A stretch of DNA of 64,000 nucleotides from Allacma fusca. Lineage: Eukaryota; Arthropoda; Collembola; Symphypleona; Sminthuridae. This document shows, piece by piece, positions 13,001-27,300 of the stretch. The notes under the pieces are model-generated. The model was not told the DNA's origin and made no database searches. It saw nothing but the letters and a program-made list of their open reading frames with translations. Position numbers and translations under genes: made by a program. The stretch covers positions 203,501 through 267,500 of the forward strand of contig OX359248.1 of the NCBI GenBank assembly GCA_947179485.1, read 5' to 3'. The stretch's first letter is position 1, and each line of letters begins with the position of its first letter.

Positions 13001-16000
13001 ATTAATGGATGAGCCAGAAGAACATGTGTATATATCTACATATATATACAGAATATTGTACACTTGTAGCAGGTCATGTTTCCGGTATTTATTAAAAGGG
13101 GATAAATCTCTCGAGTTGTCTTGTGCAGTGTAGATGCTGCTTCTGTTACCACACTTGGACTCTCAAGAGGCATTCTGAATGCGTGGGTTGTTGTTGTAAT
13201 AGGAAATGGCCACCGTCACCGTAGAACATGGCTACTTGGCACGGGCAATATCATATGTAAGATATGGCGGGTAACTTCACATATAGAGTCTCATGCGGGC
13301 CTGTCCTGGTCTTCACATGGATTTATCTCATTATGTTCGGTAGAATTTAACCCTATAAGAAGCAGGGCCTCTTAAAAGATAACATCAAGTCTTAAATGTC
13401 TAGCCTTTGATTTATTGTACAGTTTCACTCGAGCAGTATGCAACTGACTGACTCTTAATGTCGTGATTTCCTATATGATTCAGCATTTCGATACCCATGA
13501 CCAAGTTGTCTGTCCGGTTAAGCGTTTTATGTCAACGCCTGCTTCAAGATTACGTTGCGGTAGACATCACTTCCACTCCGGTACTCAAAACATGCACCAC
13601 ACAACACAACAGAGCATTCCTATTATTTCTTTCCAATCAATACATTTTATCCCGGAACACTTTTCCGCACTCTGCCAAACCAAGCTTCTCATCTCCAATC
13701 CGGATTTCAATCCTCGAGTCTCCTATAATGTATAAGCTCCTTAGCGAATAGCAGAGAACCGAAACGGAACTCTTAATCTCTATATGCAAATACAATATCA
13801 AACTCCATTCTCGCACAGCCCTTTTGTAGAAATTATTGACGTGATCAATTTTATAGCAAATTCCTTTTATCTAAAGGTACCTTTGTACCACACTAGGAAC
13901 AAACATACCTTTGAGTGCACAGGTCATCTTTCGAAACCTATATATATGAGGACCGTATACCAGTCTTTGATCCGGACGAGCACTTGTATACTTTACTTAT
14001 GGAGTAAAGCATGCATTTTCCATTTTTCTATGGTAACTGCTAAATCAAATATGATTTCATTCCCATAAGTGCTTGATTGTTTCTTCGTTTCTGATTGACA
14101 ATAATATGATAAAATTATCCATTTCTCATAACTCTCCTTGTAGAGTGTTCATGGCTTTAATTTTAATAAAATGGCACTCTACCAACTTTACCGATATTCA
14201 TTTTTATTAAAGCCATCAACTTGTCTAATTCAAGAACCCCATCCATTGATTAAAGCTAACAACAAGTCAACAGCAAAACCAGCATTTGTCAATTTGGTGT
14301 TGCCAGAGTGTATTTTGAATCCATACTCACTGAAAATTTCGTTTTTAGAAAATTCTTTAGAAAATAAGCCAAACCGACAGTTAAATTCTAAAGTTATATT
14401 TGGATCTTTATCCAATAACTTCTTTTTTCTTCTCAATGGGCTTTGATAGACCTTGATATATGTATGTACCTTTAGGTTGCTCGAAAGCTTGCTATTCATA
14501 ATAAAAATGGTTTCCACTGAAGCCAATTTAAATGTGAAAAATAAAAGACTTTTATGAGTCTGAATTTGTGTGAAATTGTATCTTAGCAGGATTTATGAAA
14601 TGTCATGATTGTATTATTGTATGTCTGATATGTTCTGGCTGCTTTCCTTGAATGCCTTGTTAACATAAAAAATGCAATAAGATAATTATTCACAATTTGC
14701 CTTTTGAAGAGTAAGTACCATTTAGAAATTATTGATATGGCTTCCTCGTGTGCAGATGAAGTCTCTTTGATGTTCATCTGAGTGTATTGTAAGAACATAA
14801 ACAGTCTGAGTCTTTTCTAAAACATTTCTTCAATCATTCAGTACTGTAAAAATGAAGAGACTCAAATTGTCTCCAAGCTATTACATGTTTTAGATCACCT
14901 TTCTTTAGTTTTTTAATTCGTAAAAATATCATTGCAAGATAAATATTAAATCCAAATGCTCATTAGAACTTGATGAGCCGCTGGATTGTAACATGACTAA
15001 ATAGCATCTGCTTACGTAGAGATGCAAGACATGGTGGAAGAGAGAAAGCAGTATCCTCAATCCTGACAAGGACCCGTTCTGATTTACTGAACCAACACAT
15101 CCATCTTGTGCTAAATATGCATTCATCATCCTCTCGATACGGAGACATGGAAGAGTAGTATACATATTTAGATATATATACCCAAGAGGACGGTTCTCCT
15201 CTGCATGAGTAAGGGAGAGAGATTGACTCATTGGGAAAAAGATGAAAAGTGAGCATAGTTCAGGATAGCTTGAACAAGAGATCATTGAGGCAATTCATAA
15301 ATTTGTTTAAAGTTGAATGAGCAATAATTTATTAGGGGTTGCTGATTTGCGCAAGTTAAAACAATGGTTGTGGTAATTACTTCAGTTTCAATAAAGGGAT
15401 TACTACATAAGAATGTTAGTGGGGAAGATCCTATTGTGCCTAACTTATTATTACAAAACATATTTTTTTTCACTATATTACATCTGTTTGTGTGTATATC
15501 TACGTTTACAGCACTGCACGCTGCCATTCACGGACTCTCTGAAACGAAAGGCATGGCAGACGCTGAAATTGAAAGTCGATGGACGTAAATCTTACCTAAG
15601 TACGTTTAGTAATAGTGGATGAGATGGAAGGTAAACGCAAAAGAAATGAAATGATTAGCGAGACATGAAGAAAAGACCAATTCAATTAAATTGAATCGTA
15701 GTTTATTGTAGTTTTATGATGGATTTAATCATAGCCCTAAGAATAATATGATCGTGACTGCAAAAACCAAGTCCATTACGAGAACATTTGCTCTTTTCTC
15801 TGTTTGGGGATCTGGTCAGTCCATTAGAGTCAAAGGAAATGCGTTGGGTTCCTCTCATAGCTCTTCAGTGTGGAAATATTTTTTAAGTTCCTAATTTAAC
15901 GCGTCTTTACAGTTTACGATGCTTGTTTGAGCTCAAAACTTCAGCTCTTATTTTAAGCATCCCTACGAGACGCTTTGGTGACCAAGACGTTGACGGGGTC

Positions 16001-16468
16001 TAGTTTGTTTACAAGTTTGTTCAAAGTACAGTTACACTGGATGTACAATTCCTGTAGTACCGAAATGCAGTTGCGAATCTGCGATTGTGCCTAGCATAGC
16101 AGCAAAAAGCAAAACCACTTAAGATCAATTTTCTAAAATGAGCACTCTGATTGCGTGTATTATAAACAGGCTAAAACCTTCCAAAATCCACGGATCTATG
16201 TCTATCTGTACATGACGAGATGTAAGAGTTAAAGTTGGGAACATGTTTGTATATCCAGCGTATTTCGTATCCTTTATTTGTAAGGGATGCCTGATTCCAC
16301 CAAAATGAGAGACAGAAGTAAATCTAATGCCTTGCACTTATTCACCAGCTATAGCCTCACATTGAAATGATGGTGTTAATTGAACAAAAGATGGGGTGTG
16401 AAAAGGGCCACTTGATCAGAGTATTTGTTATTCCATCAACCACCGAAATTCAGCCTCGCATCCACCCT

Positions 16469-16491
16469 CCCTCTCTCTCTCTCTCTCTCTC
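16469..16491. repeat. (CT)n microsatellite
   Basis: About eleven CT units after a CCTCC run. Confidence 0.95.
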
Positions 16492-19400
16492 CGGGTGACG
16501 AAGGAGTGCTGGGTATACACTGACCTGTCCATATAAATACAAATTGTATATGTAGTATAAATAGTCTGTATGAGATTCTGCTCTTTCCCACTCTTTCCCC
16601 ATCTCATTTTCTTTGATTGCATCATCTCAGAGGCTTCATGTTATTTTCCCGCTTTTGAGTACAAGTACAAGAACAATACTCCATTGAATGGATGTATTTT
16701 GAGCTCATCATCCTTGCTCGAAGAACGCGAACAAAAATCCTAATGGATATATATTTCTGTGTGAAACATAACTCCATTGAAAACTCATCCCCATTCCTTG
16801 TCTCATACTGTGCAAGCGTCCGCACTTATTTTAATGGACTCCATTCATCTGACAGACTATTTTCACATCTGACATTTAAATCATTTCGTATCGAACCTTT
16901 TTTATAATTTAGAAATCATCAGTCATTCAATGTCGCCTCTTCAGACCATCTTGTTTCGTCCTCATACAGTATTCGTCATTATAGGCCCTTTTATATCAAG
17001 TTCAAAGTATAACACAGTTTTTGCCTCTTTAACTTGCCCTATTTGCGGGGCGAAGTCTGCAATATTTATGACATGACTGTTGTTTAGAAATGGCTTGTGT
17101 AATCGTATGAGGGATCTGTTAAGTTAAAAGTGTATCGGAATCGGGGCTAGTATTTGTGGGGTTTGAAGAGGAAGTGCTCAGTGTGCAATTCGGAGCGTAA
17201 ACGTAAATATGTATAGAGCTCTTTTCTGTATTTCGGTGTTTTGTATTTTTTTAAACAAAGGTTTGAGTGCTACTCCTACTCTTTCATGCCGTAAAATTGG
17301 GCTGTCGTCTATCGTAACGCTGCTCTTAATTCCAGCAAGGTGGTAATTTTCAAAGAATCTTAAAAATGTATCTTTTAAAATATGCCGCCATCTTTTGTAC
17401 ACTAACGCCATCTTGTCATTCATTCCACCAGAGTTACATTCGCTAGGTTGTAATAAAAAACAAATAACACTATGCCAGTCTTCTTCATCATCTGTCAAAT
17501 ACTTGTCTTTGCATAAGAATTATTTGATATAATTTTCATTTATATTACTTGTGATTTGATATGATAGCAAATACTTGAATAACTATAAACTAGATGCCAA
17601 AAAAGATAGAAGAAAGAGATGAGAAAGGTTTGAAAGCTATCTCGTTGAAAGGAAGTTATTATAAGGGAATAAAATTAATTATATAATAAATCTTTCAAAT
17701 TAAAAGCTACCTACAACGACGATGATAAATTTCCGTACTTATTTTCCGCCACACCTGTTGCTATGAGTATTCCTGTGAAATGAACAAGTCCCGCTACTCT
17801 TGTTTTAACAGCTTGCAAAAATAAATGAACAGCTTGGTGAGTAAATAATTACGTGCTTTAAATTCGCATCGATTAGTTTATTGAAATTGTAAACGCAGGA
17901 TTTTAAATCATTGAAACTCAGTGATTAATCCTCAGTGAGGGTTCTGATCTTTCCCACCAACACTTTTCAATACTCTGGGGATCAGCAGCAGTAAAAGTTT
18001 GGATTTATTGTAAGCTAATTATTTACAAATGCTTCCAAGGAATTCTTGTGGACGATTACCACCAAAGACTCAACTTTTTCACTTACAATTTGACTCTCGC
18101 TATTTTATATCCCTGCCACTTCACCCATTTCACTTCACTATATCTACATCTACCCACACACTCAGCCACTTGAACCACTACAATGTTGCATAAAATCAAG
18201 CGAAGAGACAATAGGAAAGATTTGTAATGTTTGTGTAGTTTATAGAAGATTAAACTCGCGAATTGGGACAAGTTTCTCTCAGCAGGTCGCCCTCTTGTAA
18301 CAAATACGAGTTAAATTCTACGGAGCTTGTTAACATAGAGCTCATTCCCATGCGCTCCTCATGTAATGGATCCTTGTGTGGTTTACACTCCTGTCCTTAG
18401 TCCTTACTCCTGCCAAAAGTCCCTCAAGTCAACGCATAAAATCAAAACTGTCATATTTAGTATTATTCGTACTTTGGACAATCAACCCAGCGTAAATAAT
18501 TAGGGAAAACTGCATCCAGTCAAATTTGGAATGTATCCATTCAACATATTTCCAAAGTATACTCATCTTTTATGAGATTTTTTCCCTTCTCTGTTCAGTC
18601 AAAACCAGTGTGGAATTCCCATTCAATGTCAACTGCTATACCTCCCAAACATATGTATCTATGTACATACATATGCAGTACCGTTTCACATAATAATGTA
18701 GGATGTAGGATCTCGAAGACATCTCTCATCTCTCTACAGAAACAAAAGGGATAATTTAATAATTGAATTTTTGAGCGGAGGAATTCCTAATCAAATATTT
18801 GAAAGAATTAAGCAGGCATTGACCATTTATGTCCTGAAGTGAAGAAAGACTATTGACGAGAGACTGGAATAGTTTGGAGGGAGTCTGAGACAGCTGTAAA
18901 GGAGTAATGACGTAATTCTCACTAATTGAAGACGGTCTGATACATGGGATCCTAATGTTATCACACCTTGTATGAATGATGACTATGGTTAACCTTTACG
19001 GGAAATGCCAAATGCTGATGGAACTACGGCGTTCTTGACAAACCCCTCGCGCCTCGCGGTATACAAGCTCCATTGCAAAACAAAAGCACTGTAAAGCCAA
19101 TTATGAAACATAGGTTGGCTTAAAGTTTCTACGTGGCTGTAGGTAATGGGAGGTGTACCAGACAGATGGGATACTTTAGGTACATACATACATATGGGAT
19201 GTGTATAGGTCGGTGAGAAATGTGAGAATTCTTAGGTCTGTTGTTTTGCTGGGCGCATTGTAGGTTAATTAATTGATACGAGTGTTTGTATGAGACCACC
19301 GCTGGTAACAGTGTGAAGACCTGACAGGCTTGAAATTATTATTAACATTTTCGGCCTTCTGGCTTCCACTTTTTCTACCCTGTCCGATCCTTTTCTCAAT

Positions 19401-19762
19401 TAATACTCTGTCCTTATGTGCTTCCACTGCCTCCAATCCATCTCCATACCTTCCTGTTTATAGTGCAAATAATAGTTGCAAATTATATGATTACCGTATG
19501 CACAGAGGCAGTTTACTCACAACCACCACGTCAAAACTCTCTGCTCCTTGTCAGTCCCTCCAACCCTTTTCCATATAACAATTACTACATTGTTCACCAT
19601 TCATCCTGCATTACAATTTCCAATCTTTCCAATGCTTTCTGCAGCTCACTTTTTATACGGGTGTGCTAAGTAAGTGCTGCTTGTGTTTGTATGTACGTAA
19701 ATTGGTAATACTAGATACTCTCGGGTCTCCTACCATCTCGCATCTCCAAGAATTCTTCAAGT

Positions 19763-19780
19763 GTATGTATGTATGTATGT
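19763..19780. repeat. (GTAT)n microsatellite
   Basis: Four and a half units, followed by related GTACATATGCATGTA palindromic sequence to about 19801. Confidence 0.93.
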
Positions 19781-20653
19781 AGATATGTACATATGCATGT
19801 AGGAACGCAGACGAGGCCCGGAGTGGAAATATACTTGACTCTACCCAATATTATCACATCTTTTATCGAAATCCTTTATTATTAACCCTGAGTAGGTGGA
19901 ATACGTACATACAGTAGATATTAACTCATAGGGGAATAAATAAAACGAGGAAGTTTTAAATTTGAAAAATATTGAGGCGTTTTGGAAAGAGGTTGGAAAA
20001 TGCGAAATGGGTAATAATAGGTTTGCTGTGGTAAAAGTACTGGACTGAGTCAGAGTTAAGTTACTAGTAGCTGAAAGGAAGACGTGAAGGATGCGTGTAG
20101 TGTGGGAGAGAACGGGCCCTGTGGCAGACTTGTTGGAACGGTGAATGCGTCTGAAAAAATGCGTTGGATGTCTGTTTAGACGATTGGACACATGTATGCT
20201 CTGATGTAGGCCCATTCATCCTGTGTTCTTGTAATTACAACTAATGCAGAGAGCGGATTTGTTATGCTTTCAATAATGTAGTTATACAGAGATGTTGGGT
20301 TTAAAGGAGGAAAAAAATGGAGTGGAGAGGGAAGCTACTGTGATTTGATTGTGGCAGATATTCGTGTAGGAGGAACTGTATAAGTGCCACGAGCCAGGAG
20401 AGATTCCATACCTGTCTCTCGCTCTTTCCTTACATCAAGGACCACTTCCTTTACCTCTGTATACATATCTACTTCCACACATACAACATACATTCTTCAT
20501 ATTAAGTTTCTGCCTTTTTTCGAGAACTCATTTTATTGATGCATGTGGCTTGGAGAGTTGGTGGGGAAATTGCGGGTCGCTCAAGTAATGCTGAAAGTCT
20601 AACCACCAGTGGATGAGATGAAGATGGACGTATGTATTAGGAAAGATCTTCTC

Positions 20654-20724
20654 AGGTCTGCATTCCTCATTGTCAAAAACTGTGAAAGGACGGAGGATAA
20701 GGATTCACAGTTTTTCACAGACCT
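20654..20724. repeat. Nested inverted repeat (hairpin)
   Basis: A perfect 12-bp stem AAAAACTGTGAA/TTCACAGTTTTT (20675-20686 with 20704-20715) has a 17-nt loop. It is nested inside a 7-bp stem AGGTCTG/CAGACCT (20654-20660 with 20718-20724). It could be a small foldback element or a transcribed hairpin; no target duplication was found. Confidence 0.7.
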
Positions 20725-20750
20725 TTCGCATTGCAGTGCGGAGACCAAGT

Positions 20751-20806
20751 GAAACCCTGTGCATGAAATCCTGTGCATGAAACCCTGTGCATGAAACCCT
20801 GTGCAT
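20751..20806 (+). repeat. 14-bp minisatellite, four units
   Basis: There are four head-to-tail copies of GAAACCCTGTGCAT; only the second differs, by one base (GAAATCC). It begins 26 bases after the nested hairpin at 20654-20724. Confidence 0.9.
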
Positions 20807-23353
20807 GATTGTGGAGTCAAGACTCAAGACACTAAAAACTAGAAAGTATGGATGAGTTAACTTGAGGAGATAGATAAACTGCATGTTCATCATCATGATG
20901 GTTTGGCATGGGATCGCTTGGCGGGCGGGCGACTCGAAAAAAGTTCACTTTTCATCAAAGTTCAAGGTTAGCTTCATTGTCCTTTTATATGTAACTTGAG
21001 CAAAATTTCACCTTAACTTCTTTCGGAACATCAATGAAGAACACTTGTCCAGGCAATTTTAATAATAGTTTCCTTTGTAAGGAGCTACTCCAACAACGTC
21101 CTTTCATTTAGACACACATGAGCCTCAACTCATATCTACATAAGGGGGATGATTGAGTCAATTTCCATGAGATCCCAGCTATTATCGATGCTCATGCACA
21201 TTTGAAATTTGACTAACGTCCCATTTTAACTGGTTTCCAGTCCTCTCAAGCATGACTTGAGAAAGGAACATGCTGATCGGTGGAATTTGCAATCAAATTC
21301 GCTTCCTCCATTATTACTTGCCTTTTCTCAGGCTATACTTAACTAAGGGAACCTTTTCTGTATAGCCAAGCTTTGCTAATCGTCTGTAAAACTGTTTTCT
21401 TCAATGTCCAATCAATTTACACTGCCGGCTCTCCTCAAAGACCCAACTCGTTCTTTTCACACAACACCAACAACAACAACCCCCGTCCGTACATTCTCAT
21501 ACAAAAGCTCCATGTGTAAGTGCATATGTAAATCAAATCCCTTCTCCCATCTCATACGAACAGGTCTTATTTCATCTTACGAAACAGATATTTGCAGAAT
21601 CACACAAATATAAACAATCAGGCGGCTTCAATTTATTTCCCTTCTTTCCATTCAGACTTTATGCCATCCAAATCTAATATTTCTTCCACTCATGACTCAT
21701 TTACAATTACACGGACTTGCTTGTCAGTTTCCCTACTCCTTAAAATTCTTCTCTTTCCAATATCTACTTATTTCCCCTACAAAGATTATTTATTCTTTCA
21801 CATATGAGCATGTAATAATTCATCTTCATTTCCTTTTTTCCCAACAAAATGGAATCACAGAAAGTAGAATTTGAGAGTCTACAGTGACATTTACAAAAGA
21901 TTTAACCCCTTTTTATCCAGCCCGTTCACCCTCATCCTCCCAGTTCATTTGGTAAAGCTGATGATCAAGTAAAGTGTGGCTTCTTCACTTTAAAGAACGA
22001 ACATAAACTGCAGTTGGTTTTATAGTTTCACATTTTCCGTAGAAAAAACCCATGGAAAAAATGAGGACAGAGAGTGAAGACTATGAAAGTTCCCGCTGGG
22101 ATCCTGGGAACATTCTAATGGTTTTCAAATAGTTCCCTTCCTTTCCCATTAAAAATACTAAATAATTTTAAAATGATCCTGTTCATCAGATTAACGCAAA
22201 AAGTCAAACATCAGTAATAATTCATTGTATTAAAATCAACTCCTCTGACGCTCTCTCTGTGGTTACTATTTCTAACAACTGATGGTCATCCTTAATTGTA
22301 AGATGCGTTCATTTCTATTGATATGAAATGAAGTAGTAATTACTTGTGTAGCTTTCACTGTCAAGGATTTCTTATTGTTAGCAGTTAGCATAGGTTTGAG
22401 CATTTTGCTCGCAGTTCTTGCATAACGAGAGTGCGTTATTTTTGCGTTGGGAAAGTCAGGCCTAAAGTAAGACGGAGCTTGTAATGTTATTGAATCTGAA
22501 CGGAAAACCTTGGAATTGGGGAAATGTGTAGGTAAGGGCCGTAAAATGAGACTGTAAATTGCTAAGAAATAGTCGGAAGGAATGTTAGTTTTTTAAAGTG
22601 CAAATAAAGTCTGAGTCGTTGGCCTTTGATGACTCGAAATACAAATCAATGGAGTTGTTTCACTTTTATTTGCCTCCACGGAACTGCAGGACAGTCAAAG
22701 AACGCGGTAAATTATGAAAGGAGTGCCAAGATATCTTTGTAGCCAAGGGCTGGAATTTTGCTTTTTCATTTGGGAAAAATATGTCTTCTCGTATGTACCA
22801 TATGACACGACAAAGAGTATGTGAGAACTCTGGCTCTGCCCCATTTGCAAGCACATATGCTACTGCGTCTCCCTGTAAGTTACTTATCGACTATTGACTT
22901 TTGCGTCTCTTCTGGCTAGAAAATAATAAAACAAATGGAATGTGGAATATACGTAGGCAAAGAGAAGGTTCGGAGCATGATGATACAGTGGTAAGAGCCA
23001 CGTAAAGCCCTGGGTTCTTCTTCCTCTTCCCGTCCATTCCTATATTATTGAGAACTCCTGAAGACTTGAAAGACCCCGACCCTTCCAGACACACTTACAA
23101 TCATTGAATAACCCTGTGTGTGTCTCTGTGTGTGATTGAACTGTCTAAAACTACGAACACACTCCACTCTTACACCCTCACAAATTAACCACCTCAAATA
23201 TTCCTCCTCGCAGAATACCTATTTATTTTATTCCATTTCCATCCCATCTCCTCTCATACCATCGAATTACCTCGTCAATTTTTCTCCCGTTCGTCCAAAC
23301 TAAAATATGCCTCTTCCACTCCTTCCATATATTACATTAGCAGTGAAACCCAG
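20807..23353. other. Non-coding, no supported gene
   Basis: Mostly AT-rich, with a strongly pyrimidine-biased + strand at 21400-21800 and 23160-23330 that keeps frames open without other coding signs. Confidence 0.5.
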
Positions 23354-23496
23354 TGCTACACCAACTCTTTCTCACTCCAACTCCAAATCCCGAAGCCATT
23401 GGAAAATCAGGAAATTCAGAGATCGAAACATGGAGAAAGAATGTAAAGTCATGTAGGAATTGTTTGTATCCATCCGAGGATTCTCGTCTGTTAAAA
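23354..23496 (+). CDS. Candidate internal exon of 143 bp
   Basis: A pyrimidine-rich tract (about 23305-23340) precedes AG at 23342-23343 and CCCAG at 23349-23353. Using the second AG, the frame reads from LHQLFLTPTPNPEAIGKSG through EIETWRKNVKSCRNCLYPSE to SRLLK, ending at the donor AAA|GTGAGT. The first AG would place an in-frame TGA at the exon start. The opposite strand is also open over 23337-23537 and carries its own acceptor-like CACTTTTAACAG, so strand assignment is uncertain. No domain is recognised. Confidence 0.24.
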
Positions 23497-24269
23497 GTGA
23501 GTTTTGGGAGTTCATTCATGGAAGTAATTACTTCCAAGCATCTTTAAATACTAAATTATTATTGTTATTATAGCGAAACAAGTTGTGGGCTAATTTATAC
23601 GAGCGTTCCTTCCTTATCCTTAAATATTCGCTTTTGTTCCAAGGATACTCTCCTCATCTCCCCTGCCTCTTATTTCTAAAACTATTTTTCTGTGTTCCTC
23701 CAATGTCTTACCAATAAAGTCATAATATGGGATTTTTTAATACTACTGTAGGCATAAGCACTATATACGTTCCTCATTAAAAATAAGTGCGAGTGATGCG
23801 AATGCCACATCATTTTTCAATGTTGCACGTCCGTCGAGAACTCGGAACCGTAGCAACAACAATAGAAACTGAAATTTAATTGGAATTGCATGCTTCCTCA
23901 AAATATATTTCCTTTTTCAATGGGAGTAAACGCATGTATGTACTTCCAGTACCTATATCTACTATAGATACGTCCATATGTGTCCAACTACATAAATATG
24001 TTTAGGGGCCGTAGCTGAAGTAAACTTGTCAGCCGATTTCAGGCTACCTATAGATACATGTACAGACATATGTAATTACGTATGTATGTACATGATATTC
24101 ACTACAAAGAGTATGTGTATATATGTACAGTAACTAAATTTTGCATTGTACTCGTAAGTAAATAATGAGTCTGTAATGTAAATTTAATATCTAACAATCA
24201 GCTTATAATCGGATTTTAATAGACAACTTTCTCCAATTAGCTTAAGTAAACTCATGCTACGGTTCTCAG

Positions 24270-24360
24270 CATTGTCACTGCACATTGTAATGGTACGAAA
24301 CTGTCAGCGGAGAGAACCTTTGTGGAACCAAAACCAGAATGCGTACCTTCCAAATGCATG
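24270..24360 (+). CDS. Candidate internal exon with a paired-cysteine end
   Basis: The strong donor ATG|GTAAGT lies at 24360/24361. Reading back, one frame is open to a TAA at 24247 and gives IVTAHCNGTKLSAE followed by RTFVEPKPECVPSKCM. A possible acceptor GGTTCTCAG ends at 24269; another, CTGTCAG, ends at 24307. The CNGT...PECVPSKC spacing loosely recalls the end of a Sushi/CCP module, but no complete module is present and the resemblance is weak. All three frames are open over 24308-24360, so the frame is not proven. It lies 773 bp after the 23354-23496 candidate, but phases agree only in the other frame. Confidence 0.2.
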
Positions 24361-27300
24361 GTAAGTACACCATGTGAAAGTTAAAGTCATTCTCATAACT
24401 TATCATAGGATGTCTCTTTGTGTGCTTAGGATAGGTTGCAGTATCAGTTGCAATACACGTATGTACATATCTACATAGTTTGAGGCAGGAGATCTAAAAG
24501 AGTTCACGGATTCATGACAACAAGGGAAAATATAACGTTATTTCTTCGAGTTAAATCACTTTGGAGCTGATTCATTGTCAAGAACCTTCGTCGAACTTTA
24601 TCGCCAGCTTTTAGTTTCGAGTCGCTTTTTCTCAACAAAACATGTTTCCAATTTAACAGACGCGTTTTGTAATTTGGGAAATTTTCCATTATTATAACAT
24701 TCTACTAATCGTCAGAGCATCAGCACTTTTACACAACATCAATTATATTCTAATAAAAAATACATAACATTATACGGAGGGAAAAGGCAGTGGTCCCATC
24801 AAACCTTCCACCGGTCAGTCAAATGAGCATTCAAATATTCCACACATGCTGGGTGAATGTGGAGAAGGTTCCTGCATGGAGTGATTGAATTCTTGGTTGG
24901 TATGATCCAGAGATTAATTTGGCTACGATCATGATAAATGTCCTGCAAAAGTCGATGAAAACAAGTAGATTGGTTGTGAAAGGGCCGATTATTTGGTGTT
25001 TGTGTGGGCACTTGGATTTATAGCGTCAATGTGTCGCATTAATAGCTCATCATCACTTTTACGTCCTTGCAAAACCAGTAACTCTTGGAATATTTACATG
25101 GGAGCAGCTATATTAAGTCTAGCTCTATCTATCTATATCATGTATCAGTATCAGTAATCAGTACGAGGGTGCTTCAAGAGGACAGGACACCCATAGCAGA
25201 GAAAGAATCGTATACTGTGGACAGTGCCTGATAGGATCAACGTTAGGGTATGCATGGGACGTGGGACGTGGTGAATGGTCTATACTACCACACCATTCAT
25301 ATCCGACATTATCAGCACAAAGAGGATAAATGAACCAGACTTGTCAGTTCTAAATAAGGACGGATATCAGCACTTGAGAAATTATGGTTGCCATAAGATA
25401 ACCATTTGTCACCTTAATTGATCCAAAGTGGCATCAGCAGGATCTCTTGAAAAGGTAACTCGTCGTTATCAGGTGATTACGGCACTTAAAATCACCTTAT
25501 AATTTCCAACTTTGATCGGAATTTTCAAACCCCGCCAGCACCAATTACTCCACTACAAGCGTATCTGTCTGTGGTGTCACATTCTCCTATACATACATAC
25601 ATACATACATACATACGTGTGAGGCTATTATTTCTACTTGGCTCCATGCAAGAACACATGTATTTTACACAACTGGTATGTGTCTTGTATCCTACATTTT
25701 TAGCATTAAGGATGCTGCATCTTCCAGTATGGACTTTGCTCCTCGTATGATTTAGTATTGTAATTATTCCTTACTTCATTGTCAGTTGCTACTATTTATG
25801 CAGTATGAAAAGGAATCTGTAAAATCAAGCAATTCTATGAAAGATGTATCTCACAATAGTTGTGTGCAAAGTGTAGTAGTATCTTTCTAAGGCTGGCTGA
25901 GTACAATAATTATTCACTGTGATCACTGTGATGCATAATCAAACGCTCTACTCTACCCCTCTTTTCAGCTCCAACCATGTTTTTTATAACTTGATTTAAA
26001 ATATTTACTGTGAGGCCAAATTGTCCGTACATTTTCCTAGCAAAATTTTATGGTTACAGTTAGTCGTAGATGTCTTAAATGTTATTACATTATTAATTGC
26101 TCAGAAACATGAATTCATGTCTACAATATACCCACAGTATAGTAGATATCATTCACATGGGAATGATGGGAACTTCCATAGCCACTCAAGTATAAATTAC
26201 GTACATAGTTTTTGTACTTTGATGGTCTGTGCGGACTTTTTCACGGTGGTCAGTCTTGAATACCCAGCAACCCCCATGAACAAGGAGCAGGGGGGTTGAG
26301 TTTAATTCCATTCAATTGTTAGTTTAGGGTTAAATGTTGCTATCATCCATTATAGAATTGTTCCGACCTCGTAACCACCTTGGAAAAAAGTCTTTAAATA
26401 TGCCGTTTTCTATATCTTTCCTTATATTCCTTCGGACGAGTCTTTGCGCACGAAATTCTCATTATTTATATCTTTTATCCAATCATTATGTATTAAATAT
26501 ATTTCAAAATATTCTCATTGGGGTCTCAAGACCATCTAATTGTAAGTCTCTCCGCTCTGTTAAACTTGGGATATGTTATAAACCATGTAAATGACTTGGA
26601 GAGAAATAATAGTGTAAATACAAGTGAAGGTAAACAGAGAATCAATCATTGCAAAGTCCAATTTTGTGTGTTCTGCGTGTCATTACAGAAACGTCACATT
26701 GTACATATTTATGTGAATGTGCCCCAACATCTATGTATTGTGTCTATGACGATGGTTAACATGAAGTGTAGGTACGACTATTAACGACGGATGGAAAAAG
26801 TTGAGAAGTGCAATTACATCCATTCTGTGTGTACTTCCTTGTCCAACCAGTCTTCTTGAGACTATTAAATTACGATGTGAACATTCCAAAAGACACTTGA
26901 TTAGTTCTCATAAGCATCATTTATTTGAGATGGTAAATGAAATTACTATTGCGACTGACGCGGAAAAATTCCAGTCATCTAACCCTCTGAGATTACAGAA
27001 AAAACAGCCTGCAAAAGCTTATCCTCTTTATGACTTACTTGGGGAGAGACTCTACTTGTTTCCCAGTTACTTGAGTACCTTTAGCTGTATATTTCTCTTG
27101 TAAATCCATTATTATAATATTGTGGTGGAGCAGACATGAGCAATGTCATGAATTGCCTAGAGCCCGCAATTCCTCACAGTTCCATCGTTGGGTGTCTTCT
27201 GTCGTCCTGTCAGCATGAAATATTTCAGCTCTCCACAAAATCTTTAATACATAGATGTCATCCAAAAATTGCATTTCAACTTAAAACCGTTTACCTTTCC

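Larger units (their letters stand above)
5353..20653. other. Intronic or intergenic, no supported gene
   Basis: AT-rich DNA with scattered ACATATGTA palindromes (6925, 6933, 11762, 11890, 12569, 18649), T15 at 7010 and CT repeats. Candidate exons at 6567-6728 and 15512-15599 were noted but not accepted. Confidence 0.5.

Noticed and set aside
14929..15285. Two overlapping minus-strand open frames of about 100 codons
   Set aside because: Both frames are open over the same bases, which points to skewed composition rather than coding.
15512..15599. Possible exon reading TLPFTDSLKRKAWQTLKLK after TACGTTTACAG
   Set aside because: The acceptor is fair, but the donors (AA|GTACGT or GAC|GTAAAT) are weak and two frames are open.
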